Shown in pieces: positions 7,814 to 16,784 of a stretch of 64,000 bases of DNA. Within the stretch, counting starts at the first letter, position 1, and each line of letters begins with the position of its first letter. The position numbers and the translations under genes were made by a program. This DNA comes from Candidatus Obscuribacterales bacterium. GTDB lineage: Bacteria > Cyanobacteriota > Vampirovibrionia > Obscuribacterales > Obscuribacteraceae. The notes beneath the pieces are model-generated. The model searched no databases. It had not been told where the DNA came from and saw nothing but the letters and a program-made list of their open reading frames with translations. The stretch is from NCBI GenBank assembly GCA_020634035.1, contig JACKCM010000001.1:310001-374000 (forward strand), given 5' to 3'.

Positions 7814-9793
7814 GTTAATCGGTGTGAAACGAGCCATATCGAATATCGTCTCTGCTTTCTCCAGGTGACCGTGCTTACCGACGATGCAGATAGCGTCACC
7901 TTTCTCAAGCACAAATTCCGGCTCTGGATATGTGGTCTGTTTTCCATCTCTCTTTACAGCAACGACAGTACAACCGGTCTGTTTTCGAAACTCAATATCA
8001 GCGATTGAACGACCAACCATAGATTCATCGTTGATCTTCATCCAGACAGTCAGGTCCTCGGCATCGGAAAATGGAGTTTGAAGAGCAGTAGCACCCACCT
8101 CCGGCTTAAAGATGCTGTATCGCCTCTTATCAAAATCATCCAGCGCTGCTTTTATCTCAGGAATATTCACCTCAAGACCCAGCAGAGTCTGCCTGGTAAG
8201 CTCCATGCCGGCTTCGATTTCCGGATTAACCACCGCATGAACCCCGACAGCTTTCAAAGATTCTATATGTCCGAAGTCAGCTGATCGCACTATCACTTTC
8301 AAGTCTGGATTCAGCTTCAAAGCATTATCCACAATAGTTGTGGCAGTAAGATGATCTCGCACTGATACTACCAGAGCCCTCGCCGAGGCAATGGCGGCAC
8401 TCTCCAAAATAATTCCTTTGGCAGCGTCTCCATATACATAGCGATAGCCTGCCGCATCAAGTTCGTCCAGAAGTACGGCGTTGAACTCAATCACCACAAA
8501 AGGTATGGAATACTGTGCCAGTACATGCGCCAGTCCATGGCCTGAAGTTCCGAATCCGCAGAGAACAACATGTCCTTCCATCTCTACTTTTCTATGCGAA
8601 TCCTCTCCAGCCTGTAGGACCTCTTTCTCATCGCGGGCGGCAAGCAGCACCGGAGCGATAGCCAGGATAAACGGAGACAAGACAAGAGTGATAACCGAAG
8701 CCGATATATAGAGGTCATAAAGAGCACCATCTACTATGCCCAGACTCTTACCCAGCATAGCAAGCACGAAAGAGAATTCTCCTATCTGAGCCAGCCCCAT
8801 ACCTACAAGAAGGGCTGTTCGTGTCTCTCTGACCGCAAGACGAGCAGAAAGAGCGGCGATAAACACCTTCACCACCAGCAATACCAGAACAAAAATCAGA
8901 ATCAGACTCCAGTTCGACAAAACAAACTGAGGATTTAGCATCATTCCTACGGTAACGAAAAAGATGGTAGAGAAAAGATCCTTCATCGGGTGAATGTCTG
9001 CAAGCGCCTGATAGCCGTATACAGATTCGCTCACCATGATTCCGGCAAGGAAAGCGCCAAGCTCCACCGACATTCCGAGACTGTTACTGAGAATAGCTGT
9101 GAGCAGACAGATGGACATGACCGCAAGCTGAAACAACTCTCTAGAGCCTGTGCGTGCCGCTTTACCAAGAAAGGGCGGTACAAGTCGGGTAGCACCAATT
9201 ACAACGATTCCAATAAGGAAGCAAGCTTTTAAGGCAGCCAGAAAAAGTCCTGCGGCTATGTTTTCTGCTCCGGAGTTCAATGCCGTCAGAAGAGAGATAA
9301 TCGGCACCAGAGCAAGATCCTGAACAATCAAAACACCGACCAATATTGAGCCATGCAAGGAGCTTAGCTCGCCACGGTCGCCCAGGACTTTGGTGACAAC
9401 TACAGTACTCGAGAGGGCGCAGACTGCTCCGAGCAAAAGAGCACCAGCTGCACCGGTGGCAAAACCAAGGGCCTGCGCAGCACAAAATCCGAACAGTACG
9501 GTCAAAACCACCTGGGTTATACCGACCAGAAATACCCTTTTATTGGCAGAAAAAATCTGCTTTAAAGATAGCTCTACTCCAAGGGTAAAGAGCAATAATG
9601 CAACACCAAGCTCGGCAAGATCGGTGACATGCACCTTGCTGTCGATAAGCTTTAGAAAGTAAGGTCCTATCAAAAGTCCAGCCAGGATGTATCCGGTGAT
9701 CATGGGTTGCTTCATCTGCCGGAAGATGAAACCTGCAACTAACGCTGATAACCAGACAAAGGATAGATCCCTTAAAAAACTGACTTCGGACAT
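7766..9793 (-). CDS. Kef/CPA2-type cation:proton antiporter with RCK domains
   Basis: 675 aa. The first about 390 residues form a Na+/H+-exchanger fold with about 12 transmembrane segments (motifs GLLIGP, ELGVALLLFTLGVEL, GAFLAGIMVSES). A TrkA-N nucleotide-binding domain follows (VVLCGFGTSGHGLA), then TrkA-C (EPEFVLEKGDAICIVG). This is the KefB/C arrangement, exporting K+ or Na+ for H+ under nucleotide or ligand control. It ends by tail-to-tail overlap with gene 6503, which could allow antisense effects. A small hairpin (CGTAGT/ACTACG, 9806-9821) lies just 5' of the start. The SD is weak. Confidence 0.9.
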   Translation of the reverse strand: MSEVSFLRDLSFVWLSALVAGFIFRQMKQPMITGYILAGLLIGPYFLKLIDSKVHVTDLAELGVALLLFTLGVELSLKQIFSANKRVFLVGITQVVLTVLFGFCAAQALGFATGAAGALLLGAVCALSSTVVVTKVLGDRGELSSLHGSILVGVLIVQDLALVPIISLLTALNSGAENIAAGLFLAALKACFLIGIVVIGATRLVPPFLGKAARTGSRELFQLAVMSICLLTAILSNSLGMSVELGAFLAGIMVSESVYGYQALADIHPMKDLFSTIFFVTVGMMLNPQFVLSNWSLILIFVLVLLVVKVFIAALSARLAVRETRTALLVGMGLAQIGEFSFVLAMLGKSLGIVDGALYDLYISASVITLVLSPFILAIAPVLLAARDEKEVLQAGEDSHRKVEMEGHVVLCGFGTSGHGLAHVLAQYSIPFVVIEFNAVLLDELDAAGYRYVYGDAAKGIILESAAIASARALVVSVRDHLTATTIVDNALKLNPDLKVIVRSADFGHIESLKAVGVHAVVNPEIEAGMELTRQTLLGLEVNIPEIKAALDDFDKRRYSIFKPEVGATALQTPFSDAEDLTVWMKINDESMVGRSIADIEFRKQTGCTVVAVKRDGKQTTYPEPEFVLEKGDAICIVGKHGHLEKAETIFDMARFTPINLFDSESIHGDSVKAE

Positions 9794-9869
9794 CGAGCAA
9801 AGAACCGTAGTAAAGACTACGATTAGGATAGCATCATTGCAGATTGAACGACCTGGTTATCTCACTTTT

Positions 9870-9884
9870 ACTATTTTATATAGT
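9870..9884. repeat. terminator-associated AT palindrome, copy 3
   Basis: ACTATTTTATATAGT, a perfect ACTAT/ATAGT inverted repeat flanked by T runs. It is about 20 bp beyond the terminator stem of the S1-domain gene in the direction of transcription. Confidence 0.75.
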
Positions 9885-9890
9885 GTTTTA

Positions 9891-9930
9891 AAACAAAGAA
9901 GGAAAAGGGACTGGCTTGCGCCAGCCCCTT
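9891..9930 (-). terminator. terminator of the S1-domain gene
   Basis: The 11-bp stem 9905-9915/9920-9930 (AAGGGACTGGC / GCCAGCCCCTT, one wobble, loop TTGC) is followed on the minus strand by TTCCTTCTTTGTTTT. Confidence 0.85.
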
Positions 9931-9990
9931 CTCCAGGTGTCAGATAGCTCTAGCGGATGTGAAGTCCGGTCGAGCTATCCTGCCTTGGGC

Positions 9991-11541
9991 TTAGAGCCCG
10001 CGGCGGGTGAGGGTGACGCGATTGCCGTCCACGGACGACACCTTGACGCGGACGTGGTCATCCCGCTTCAGGCCGTTGGGGGCCTGGTCGGACGGGAGCT
10101 TGCCCTTGAAGGTGCCGAACGGGGTGCCGAACTCGACCAGGACACCGTCGCCGAAGGTCTTCACGACGGTGGCCATGTAGGCCGACTCGGTGTCGGCGGC
10201 GAGGTCGGAGAAGGCCTCGGCCCGCTGACGGCGCGCACCGGACGTCATGCTGAGTCCGATGTTGATGTAGCCGTCACCGTTGACATCGGTCTTGACCACC
10301 TCGGCTTCCACCTCGGTGCCAATCTCGACGTCGGCGACGTAGGCATCGCGCTCCTCGCGGTTGCGTCCCGGAGCCTGGCTGACGTGCACCAGGGCGTGGC
10401 GACCCGCGGCCGGACCTTCGGCGATCTTCACGAAGAAGCCGTAGTCCTTCTTGCTCACGACCGTACCGGTCACGGTCTCACCGGCTTCGCCGTCGGCGCC
10501 GGCCAGGGCGAGGATGCTCTGGACCTTGTCGCGCTGTTCGGTGGCAGCCAGGGAGAGGCTGATCTCGAGGTCGCCCTTCTTGCGCGGCTTCACCTCGATG
10601 GCCTCGGCCGTGATCTCATCGCCGGGCTTGTAGCTGGCGATCTTGGCGTCGCGCTCTTCGCGGCTGGACCCGGACACCTTGGTGGCGTGGAGCAGGCCGA
10701 TGAAGCCGGTGGCGATGCCCTCGGTGACGTTCACCAGGACGTAGTCGCTCCGCACTTCCTTGACCGTGCCCGTCACCATCGTGCCGCTCTCGTCGGCGGT
10801 GCCGCAGACGATGTTCTCCACGACATCGCGGTCCTGGATGACCTTCTCGGAGACCGAGATGCGATGGCGGTTGTTGGAGTCGCCGTCCTTCGGGGGACGA
10901 ATCGAGGTGACCTCGACGGCGATTTCGTCACCGTCCTTCAGGCTCTCGAAACGAACCTTGCGGTTGTGGTGGCTGCCGCCGCGGAGCTCCTTGGTGTGGC
11001 AGAGCGCCGTCGGTCCGTTGTCGCCGAGCTTGACGAGCACGCCGAAGTTCAGCTTCTTCGCGACGGTGGCCGGCAGGATCTGACCGACGACGATGCCGTC
11101 GACCTCGGTGATCTCGCTCGACTTCGGAGCCTCGGCGACGACCTCGGGGGTCTCGACGACGACCGCGGGGGTCTCGACGGCGACCTCGGGGGTTTCGACG
11201 ACGGCGGGGGTGGTGGAATCGGTCACGCTGGTGTCCTCTTCGGTGGTGGTGATGGAAGCGCCGGCGGCCTCGACCTTGCTGCGCAGGGTCTCGATCGTCC
11301 AGCGGCTGCAGATGCCGAAGCCCGGGAGCTTCAGCTCCTTGACCTTGGCGACGAGGAGCGCACGCTCCTTGTCATCGGTTTCGACGTTGGCGGCGGGAGC
11401 GGCCTTGGCCTTGGTTCCCTTGTCCGCGACGGCAGCCACGGGCTCCCCGGTGTTGGGGTCACGGCCGGCCTTGACGAGAGCAGCCTGCAGCGCGATGCCC
11501 AGGGTGCCCAGTTCGTTGGTGGTGTTGGTGTTCTTCGACAT
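9991..11541 (-). CDS. multi-S1-domain RNA-binding protein (ribosomal S1-like)
   Basis: 516 aa. After a variable, low-complexity N-terminus containing a Pro/Val/Glu repeat (VETPEV, VETPAV, VVETPEV at about 115-140), four S1/OB modules follow at about 150-235, 250-330, 350-435 and 455-516. Typical cores are GQILPATVAKKLNFGVLVKL, GTVVSKKDYGFFVKI and VKTFGDGVLVEFG. A segment at about 60-95 (LKELKLPGFG...ETLRSKVEAAG) looks Rho-N/SAP-like. Role by family: single-strand RNA binding, possibly in translation initiation or RNA turnover. It differs from classical S1 by its N-terminus. SD CGGAG precedes the ATG, and the leader has hairpin potential. Confidence 0.85.
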   Translation of the reverse strand: MSKNTNTTNELGTLGIALQAALVKAGRDPNTGEPVAAVADKGTKAKAAPAANVETDDKERALLVAKVKELKLPGFGICSRWTIETLRSKVEAAGASITTTEEDTSVTDSTTPAVVETPEVAVETPAVVVETPEVVAEAPKSSEITEVDGIVVGQILPATVAKKLNFGVLVKLGDNGPTALCHTKELRGGSHHNRKVRFESLKDGDEIAVEVTSIRPPKDGDSNNRHRISVSEKVIQDRDVVENIVCGTADESGTMVTGTVKEVRSDYVLVNVTEGIATGFIGLLHATKVSGSSREERDAKIASYKPGDEITAEAIEVKPRKKGDLEISLSLAATEQRDKVQSILALAGADGEAGETVTGTVVSKKDYGFFVKIAEGPAAGRHALVHVSQAPGRNREERDAYVADVEIGTEVEAEVVKTDVNGDGYINIGLSMTSGARRQRAEAFSDLAADTESAYMATVVKTFGDGVLVEFGTPFGTFKGKLPSDQAPNGLKRDDHVRVKVSSVDGNRVTLTRRGL

Positions 11542-12172
11542 GATCTTAATCTCCGTTAGTAAGGTTGACCGCTCTCATGGGTTGGAAGCGGTTGAGAGTC
11601 AAAAATCGGCTCAATCACCAGAAAGGCCGACACGAAGCCAGGGCACGAAACGTGTCCCGACTCCACCCATGGTTAGATAGCCGGCAACGCCGACTCTCCA
11701 CCAGAAAGCTCCCACTTCACTCAGACTCGCGAATCTCCTGTGCGCCTAGGCGCATGTGGTATTTGCTGTATTTGCAATTGACCAGGGAGTTTTGGAGATT
11801 CGACCTGCTGAATGAATAGGGTTTTCAAGTGATACCAAGACCCTATGTATTTAGAAGAAAGACAAGCAAATTAAATCTGAAAGTTCGAAACAAACAGTAT
11901 TAAGGCCTAGCGAAGATGATCATGCTCTCTAATCTTCTAGAAAGCCTGTTTACAGGCTTCTTGAGTCATAACTAAAAGAGGCTCACAGAAAGGCTGCTCA
12001 GAAACAGTTTTTTCAATATGGTTAGCGGACCTCCACAACCAATTTAATCTTGACCGTTTCAGGAAAGAATCCGTGGGTGAATCCGAGGGTGAACAAGAGG
12101 CAGAAAATGCCTAAGGATAGACCGGAAATTGGTCTATAATCCCTTCCTTAGCAAGAGGTCCGAGGAAGCAAT
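11542..12172. other. gene-free leader region of the S1 gene and of gene 12173
   Basis: No gene seen in 630 bp. Hairpins: GGGCACG-AAA-CGTGTCCC (11641-11658) about 100 nt upstream of the S1 start; AAGCCTG-TTTA-CAGGCTT (11942-11959). GGTTAGCG...TTTAATCT (12020-12050) resembles stretches in other gene-free regions. S1 genes are often autoregulated through their leader (established for E. coli rpsA), so the 11641 hairpin is a candidate site. Confidence 0.45.
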
Positions 12173-12712
12173 TTGCTCAAGCTATACAAGCAAACAACAT
12201 CCGGTCTTCAGTACTGGGAAGCCTGGGAAGACGAAGAGAAGATCGTCACACACCGGGGCATCCTCGGCGAAACCGGGGTGACGGTAGAAATACCCTTGAG
12301 CGTCAGCGAGGACGCAGAGCTGCTTATTGAACGAGAGAGCAAACCCCACAGAGCAAACGGCTTTGAGGAGCGTGAACCAGTTGCCGAGCTGGTCGTTCAA
12401 TATAAGTGCGAGAACTGGGGCAGCCCAGAAGATCTGGAGAAGCGACACAGAGTAGAAGATCTGATGAACGAATGCCTTGGTTGGACAGGGAATGGACACT
12501 GCGATGGCGGTGATATCGGCAGCGGCACCATAAACATATTCAGCTATGTAATCGACCCGGAGATAGCAGCAAAAACAACCATTGAATGCCTGAGAGAGGA
12601 GAATCTCCTGGAAGGAGCAATCATAGCCATCCGCGAAAACATCGAGCAGGAAGTCGAAGAGTATCTAGTACGCTGGCCGGAAAGTTTTAAGGGTGAGTTT
12701 TTCCCTGTCTGA
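12173..12712 (+). CDS. acidic soluble protein, possible WGR-like N-terminus
   Basis: 179 aa from TTG with SD GAGGAAG 5 bp upstream. The first 40 residues (LYKQTTSGLQYWEAWED...HRGILGETG) resemble the start of WGR-type domains, where an aromatic strand is followed by a GxxG turn. The rest is acidic, with CDGGDIGSGTINIF and a helical C-terminus. No signal or membrane segment. It converges on the receiver gene at 12948. The WGR suggestion is weak and the function is unknown. Confidence 0.65.
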   Translation: MLKLYKQTTSGLQYWEAWEDEEKIVTHRGILGETGVTVEIPLSVSEDAELLIERESKPHRANGFEEREPVAELVVQYKCENWGSPEDLEKRHRVEDLMNECLGWTGNGHCDGGDIGSGTINIFSYVIDPEIAAKTTIECLREENLLEGAIIAIRENIEQEVEEYLVRWPESFKGEFFPV

Positions 12713-12815
12713 ACTTGCCTCTAGGGAAGCTACTGAGCACAAAGAGAACAACCCGGACATTGAAGACCGGTTTCAACGGAGCCGAATAATCGAGTATATA
12801 ATAGTCCGACATTTT

Positions 12816-12830
12816 ACTATTATGTATAGT
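12816..12830. repeat. terminator-associated AT palindrome, copy 4
   Basis: ACTATTATGTATAGT, perfect ACTAT/ATAGT arms, between two convergent genes. It lies 8 bp beyond the T-tract of the minus-strand terminator. Confidence 0.75.
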
Positions 12831-12837
12831 TGTATAT

Positions 12838-12942
12838 CCCAAAAGAAAACAGGACTGGATGACTCCCTTCATTAGGAAGCGACCCTTCTCCGTGGTCTTC
12901 GTCCAATCCACATTCTGTGGTGGATCTTAGACCAGTCCTGTT
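12838..12942 (-). terminator. long-stem terminator of the receiver gene
   Basis: AACAGGACTGG (12848-12858) pairs with CCAGTCCTGTT (12932-12942). Between them sits a nested hairpin ATCCAC/GTGGAT (12906-12911 / 12920-12925). On the minus strand the stem is followed by TTCTTTTGGG. The ~73-nt enclosed domain is larger than a normal terminator loop. Confidence 0.7.
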
Positions 12943-12947
12943 TCCTT

Positions 12948-13442
12948 TTACATGTGCTCACGAATAAGCACCTCCCCCGCCTGGCGGAATTCCTTGCCGT
13001 CTTCGGCCCGGCTTTGGGCTTCGACGGATGCCAGCGCTTGAGCGGTCTCCTCGGTGAACGAGGCGAACTGCTCGGGGGAAACACGGTTGTGAACCAGAGC
13101 CAGGAAGAAGGTGACCTTCAGCGCGTAGCCGACGGCACCGGCTTCGACCATGGCTTCGTTCATGTCGACAGTGCTGCTGGTTCCCACGCAAGGCACACCG
13201 GCCTTGGCGAAAACGGGGACCAGATCCTTGCCTTCGGCGTGACCTTCAAGATCACCATCCATAAAGACGAGGTCGAAGTCTTTCGCGTCGAGCGTGACTT
13301 CGGCACCATCGGGGTCGATGCAGACCGGGACTTCCGGGTCCTTGAACCCGATAACCCAGACCACCTCGTGACCGAGGTTCTTGATGAGACCGATCACGGC
13401 TTTCGCCATGTATGCGGTATCTTCGACTACTAGAACTTTCAT
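12948..13442 (-). CDS. stand-alone response-regulator receiver domain
   Basis: 164 aa from the ATG at 13442, which has SD AAAGGAG at the right distance; the longer frame to 13469 does not. CheY-like: acidic pair in VLVVEDTAYM, phospho-acceptor Asp in LVFMDGDLEGH, the switch Thr/Ser in VGTSSTV and the Lys in YALKVTFFL. An insertion (IGFKDPEVPVCIDPDGAEV) lengthens the region before the phospho-site. There is no output domain and no kinase nearby, so signalling probably runs through protein contact. The C-terminal 35 residues are helical. Confidence 0.85.
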   Translation of the reverse strand: MKVLVVEDTAYMAKAVIGLIKNLGHEVVWVIGFKDPEVPVCIDPDGAEVTLDAKDFDLVFMDGDLEGHAEGKDLVPVFAKAGVPCVGTSSTVDMNEAMVEAGAVGYALKVTFFLALVHNRVSPEQFASFTEETAQALASVEAQSRAEDGKEFRQAGEVLIREHM

Positions 13443-13520
13443 GGCTATCTCCTTTCGGTTTGTTGCCAATTTCTTGCAGCCGTTAAGATGCGCAGATTTC
13501 TCGAACGCAGGTTAACGTGG

Positions 13521-13560
13521 ATGAAAAGGAAGGGCGGCAGCCAGAGGCCACCGCCCTTCC
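13521..13560 (-). terminator. terminator of membrane-protein gene 13630
   Basis: GGAAGGGCGG (13528-13537) and CCGCCCTTCC (13551-13560) form a 10-bp stem. On the minus strand TTTTCATCC follows. Confidence 0.8.
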
Positions 13561-13629
13561 ACCTACATATAGCAACCACTTGAACCGCAGTTTCCCACGG
13601 CTCAAGCAGTCACGTCGTCACGCCGTCGA

Positions 13630-15468
13630 TTACTTCTGTTCGCCTTCCAGCTTGCGGGCGGCGTCCAGGAGCTTCTTCAGCGTATCGGGGTCGATGTCCT
13701 TGAGAACGGTCTCGGCATCGAGGCGGTCCTTGCGTTCCGCACGAGCCTTGAGCGCTTCTTGATAGCGGGCATCGACCGTCGCTTGATCCTCGGTCCTCTG
13801 GAGGGAGATGCCGAGGTTGTCGAACTTGTCGACGTCGATCACACCGCCGCCCGTATCCAGCGCCGAAACGCGGACCGAGTCGCCTTCCTTGGTGAGGAGG
13901 ACTTCCGGCGAGAGGTGGCTCGGAACAGAGAACGCCTTGTTGCCCACCGTGTCGAGCATGATGGTAACGATGGTCGTCTCCTTGAGCTGCTCCCGGCCGA
14001 TGCGGATGATCGTGCCTTCGAAGGACTTGAGTTCGACTTCGCCTTCGATGGCCAGCGACGTCCCCTTGGAGCGGAGAGCGGCGCCGTACTCGCGCAGGGT
14101 GGTACGCAGTTCCTTGCCGACGCCCATCACGGTGCGGTCATTGTAGGAGACCATACCGATCATCTGGGTGTTGCCGGCCTGGTCCTTGAGGACGCTGATG
14201 AAGGTCGGGACGCCGTTGACCAGGTACGGGATGGGCCACGTGGAGGTGTAACCCTTTTCCTGGACCTGACCTTCGATGACTTCCTTGGCAGCAGCCTCGG
14301 TGATACCGGCACGCTGATAGAAGCTTGCCTTACCCGTGCGGGTGTCGACGAGCATGAAACCCATCGTGCCCTGGTCGGAAGAGCCCTTGGACTGCAGTCC
14401 GGTGTACCAGGCGCTGTGACCGTCGGCGGTGTAGACCAGGGAGGTGCCCTGGGAAGCCTTGATCACGTTGTTGCCCGAAGTCCAGCTGTTGAGCCAGCCT
14501 TCGACGTAGACGCCCCAGTCGGAGATGCGGTCTTCGACAATGCTCTCCGGCTGGATGCGATCGATCCAGGCCGGCGCGTCGGCGATGCCGTACTCCTTCA
14601 TCTCCCCGTTGACCGGGTTGATGACCACGACGCCGGTGGCGACTTCACCACCATAGCCGACCTTCTTGTCGAAGACGGTGACGACCCAGTGGGGCTCGCC
14701 CTCGTCGTTCAGCTCGAAGGTGTAGTCCATGTAGCCGCGAGTGGCGTAGCCATTCTGGTACATGTAGCGGGGCAGATAGTCACCGAAGTGACCGCCCATG
14801 CCGATGCGCAGGTCGTACTTGCCGAGGACGATGCGCGAGTCGCTGTAGTCATTGGCCGAAACCATGACATAGCCCGGGGTGGTCTTGTTGGACATCCACT
14901 TGAAGAGGCCCTTGTGCTCCAGGGGAGCGACCCACCAGAGGCGACCCTTGACGGACTGGATAGACATCTCGCCGACATCGACCTTGCTGCCCAGTCCCTG
15001 CTGGTTGCCCAGCAGTTCTTCGGCGGAGCGCTTGGCGAGCGCCTGGTCGACGAAGCGAGCCTGGCTCTGGTCGAGCAGCATCTGCTCGGTGTCGAAGTCT
15101 TTCACCTCGACGTCCAGGAGGCTGTGGTAGGTGGTGTCGTGGAACGCCGCCCAGGTGGTGAACATCGGGATGAGGATCACCGCGAAGACAGAGAATCCGA
15201 TGGCGACGACCGCCTGGATGATCTGCGCCTTGCCGCCGGTGTTACCGCGGCGGTCATAGGAGTCGAGATAGAGGAGATTCCAGGCCCAGCCGCCGAGCAC
15301 GAAGACCGTGACCAGCAGGGTGCTGTCCCAGAAACCGAAAGCCAGAGTCGGCATGACGAACCATGCGAAGATGGTGCCGAGGATGCCGTTGACCACGGTT
15401 CCCACAACCGAGCGAGAAAGGGCGTACGCCAATCCCGCTGCCAGAAGTCCAAAGAGTAGATAGATCAT
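13630..15468 (-). CDS. large membrane protein with extracytoplasmic domain
   Basis: 612 aa. Four hydrophobic segments (about 1-20, 22-48, 50-70 and 88-110) precede a long soluble region. Motifs WVAPL, GYVMVSANDY, YTFELNDEGEPHW and VVVINPVNGEMKEYGI follow in the same order as in the 494-aa protein at 2445, so the two are probably distant paralogues. The C-terminal 60 residues are charged and helical, rich in Lys/Arg/Glu. SD GGAAGG precedes the ATG. It stands alone between two terminators. Function unknown. Confidence 0.75.
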   Translation of the reverse strand: MIYLLFGLLAAGLAYALSRSVVGTVVNGILGTIFAWFVMPTLAFGFWDSTLLVTVFVLGGWAWNLLYLDSYDRRGNTGGKAQIIQAVVAIGFSVFAVILIPMFTTWAAFHDTTYHSLLDVEVKDFDTEQMLLDQSQARFVDQALAKRSAEELLGNQQGLGSKVDVGEMSIQSVKGRLWWVAPLEHKGLFKWMSNKTTPGYVMVSANDYSDSRIVLGKYDLRIGMGGHFGDYLPRYMYQNGYATRGYMDYTFELNDEGEPHWVVTVFDKKVGYGGEVATGVVVINPVNGEMKEYGIADAPAWIDRIQPESIVEDRISDWGVYVEGWLNSWTSGNNVIKASQGTSLVYTADGHSAWYTGLQSKGSSDQGTMGFMLVDTRTGKASFYQRAGITEAAAKEVIEGQVQEKGYTSTWPIPYLVNGVPTFISVLKDQAGNTQMIGMVSYNDRTVMGVGKELRTTLREYGAALRSKGTSLAIEGEVELKSFEGTIIRIGREQLKETTIVTIMLDTVGNKAFSVPSHLSPEVLLTKEGDSVRVSALDTGGGVIDVDKFDNLGISLQRTEDQATVDARYQEALKARAERKDRLDAETVLKDIDPDTLKKLLDAARKLEGEQK

Positions 15469-15490
15469 AGATTACCTTCCGTCAGATTCA

Positions 15491-15529
15491 GGGGGTAGTT
15501 GACCGGGCTGATCGTGCACACAGACCCCC
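15491..15529 (-). promoter_or_regulatory. leader hairpin of gene 13630
   Basis: GGGGGT (15491-15496) pairs with ACCCCC (15524-15529) 23 bp upstream of the start at 15468. Confidence 0.4.
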
Positions 15530-16323
15530 GATGCTGGGTGCGCCCGATAGTTAACTAAGTTCCTCTCGCCGCATCTCAGTGGCGCAAGAGCAAACATCGC
15601 CACAGCAAAACCAGTCTCCCCGTCGCAGAAAGCTGCGCTACTTACCGGGCATATGCCGGATTGATTTGGGATGAGTACTGGTGTTTAGCTGCTTAGATGG
15701 TTGCGATTGAGCCCTGTGGAATATGGAACGAGAAGATGCACTTACCTTAGGATTGCTTGTTGCCAAGAGGCAAGGTTTTACTAAGCGCTTCATGAAAGAG
15801 GTAGAAAGTCCTTCGAAGGAAGCTGAAATCTTCTAGTGAAGGGGTATCACGAGCGTCTACTGTTAAAAAAGGGGTAGTGATTCTCATGACTGAAGCAGAC
15901 AAAAACAGTGATTAACCCGGGTTAATTTTGTTAGCGTGGTTAGCGCACCGATTTAATCTGCGCATTTTGAGTCATTGCAATCACAACAGAGCTAGTCAAA
16001 ACAAAAGAGAATCAATCAAAACCCTTATGAGTTGTGGATTACAGCATGCAGCAGTGCTCAGATTAACTGGCTAGCGTATTTGCACGAATCTTTGAAAAAT
16101 GCGGTTATTACTAAGAATAGCGGAGTGCATAGCGCAGCGATTTCAGGACGCTAATAAAAGAAAAATCGCTGAAACCTTTATGTACTCTTTGATTTCAAAA
16201 CAAGAGCTGATTTCGGTCATTTAATCATGAGATTAGGATCGACACACCTTTCTTGATAGCAATAAATATCACTTCAATTTCAACTCTTCCAGGGAGTTAA
16301 GTCACCAGCAAGAACTATCTGCG
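15530..16323. other. gene-free stretch with palindromes
   Basis: About 800 bp without a supportable gene. It contains a 14-bp perfect palindrome TTAACCCGGGTTAA (15912-15925) followed by TTTTG, GGTTAGCGCACCGATTTAATCT at 15938-15959, and a hairpin CAGCGATTT/AAATCGCTG (16135-16143 / 16163-16171). It separates a minus gene from a plus gene, so divergent promoters are expected. Confidence 0.45.
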
Positions 16324-16383
16324 GAACCTCGGACGGAACCTTTCACTGATCTTCGATCAGGTGAAATCTGACGCCCGAGGTTC
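16324..16383 (+). promoter_or_regulatory. two-tier leader hairpin before gene 16494
   Basis: The outer stem is GAACCTCGG/CCGAGGTTC (16324-16332 / 16375-16383). The inner stem is TTTCACTGATC/GATCAGGTGAAA (16341-16351 / 16355-16366), loop TTC. No T-tract. It is about 110 nt upstream of the start codon, which fits a 5'-UTR element. Confidence 0.6.
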
Positions 16384-16493
16384 TTCACCACCTGCAGTAC
16401 CAGCCATCCTGGCACCCACGCACGAGTCAGCTGTTCGCCCTCCGTGTAGTGAAGCCAGTTTTTGTAATTCGAAATCAACTGAGGAATAAAGAC

Positions 16494-16769
16494 ATGCTTC
16501 AACCGAAACCGACCAGCACCGCCGAACAGGAACAGTACGTTTCTTTTGGCGACATCGCCCGCAGCAGACTCGGCATGCAATGCCAGTACGCTTCCCGCTA
16601 CGTCGACGGGGCATTCCCCGACGAGTACCCTGACCTGGCCAGCGACCCGGCCCTGGGCAACCCGCTCCGCATCTACGGCGATTCGGGCAACTACCACAGC
16701 TACATGATCCACAAGGACGATGTCGACGCCCTCGTCCACCGGGTCTCCCAGTACCGCAACGCCACCTGA
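16494..16769 (+). CDS. small soluble protein, unknown
   Basis: 91 aa. The ATG at 16494 has SD GAGGAA about 10 bp upstream; the longer frame from 16449 lacks one. The sequence is polar with FGDIARSRLGMQCQYASRYVDG and a C-terminal HKDDVDALVHRVSQY helix. It is followed after 15 bp by gene 16785, so the two are likely co-transcribed. No family recognised. Confidence 0.65.
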   Translation: MLQPKPTSTAEQEQYVSFGDIARSRLGMQCQYASRYVDGAFPDEYPDLASDPALGNPLRIYGDSGNYHSYMIHKDDVDALVHRVSQYRNAT

Positions 16770-16784
16770 GAGAAGGACCAAGTC

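Noticed and set aside
9916..11559. 547-aa frame opposite the S1 gene, and similar long frames opposite other GC-rich genes (2448-3830, 13759-15459, 26898-29459, 61918-63462)
   Set aside because: They are mirror images of strongly biased coding sequence; the sense proteins have clear domains and SD sites, the antisense ones have none.
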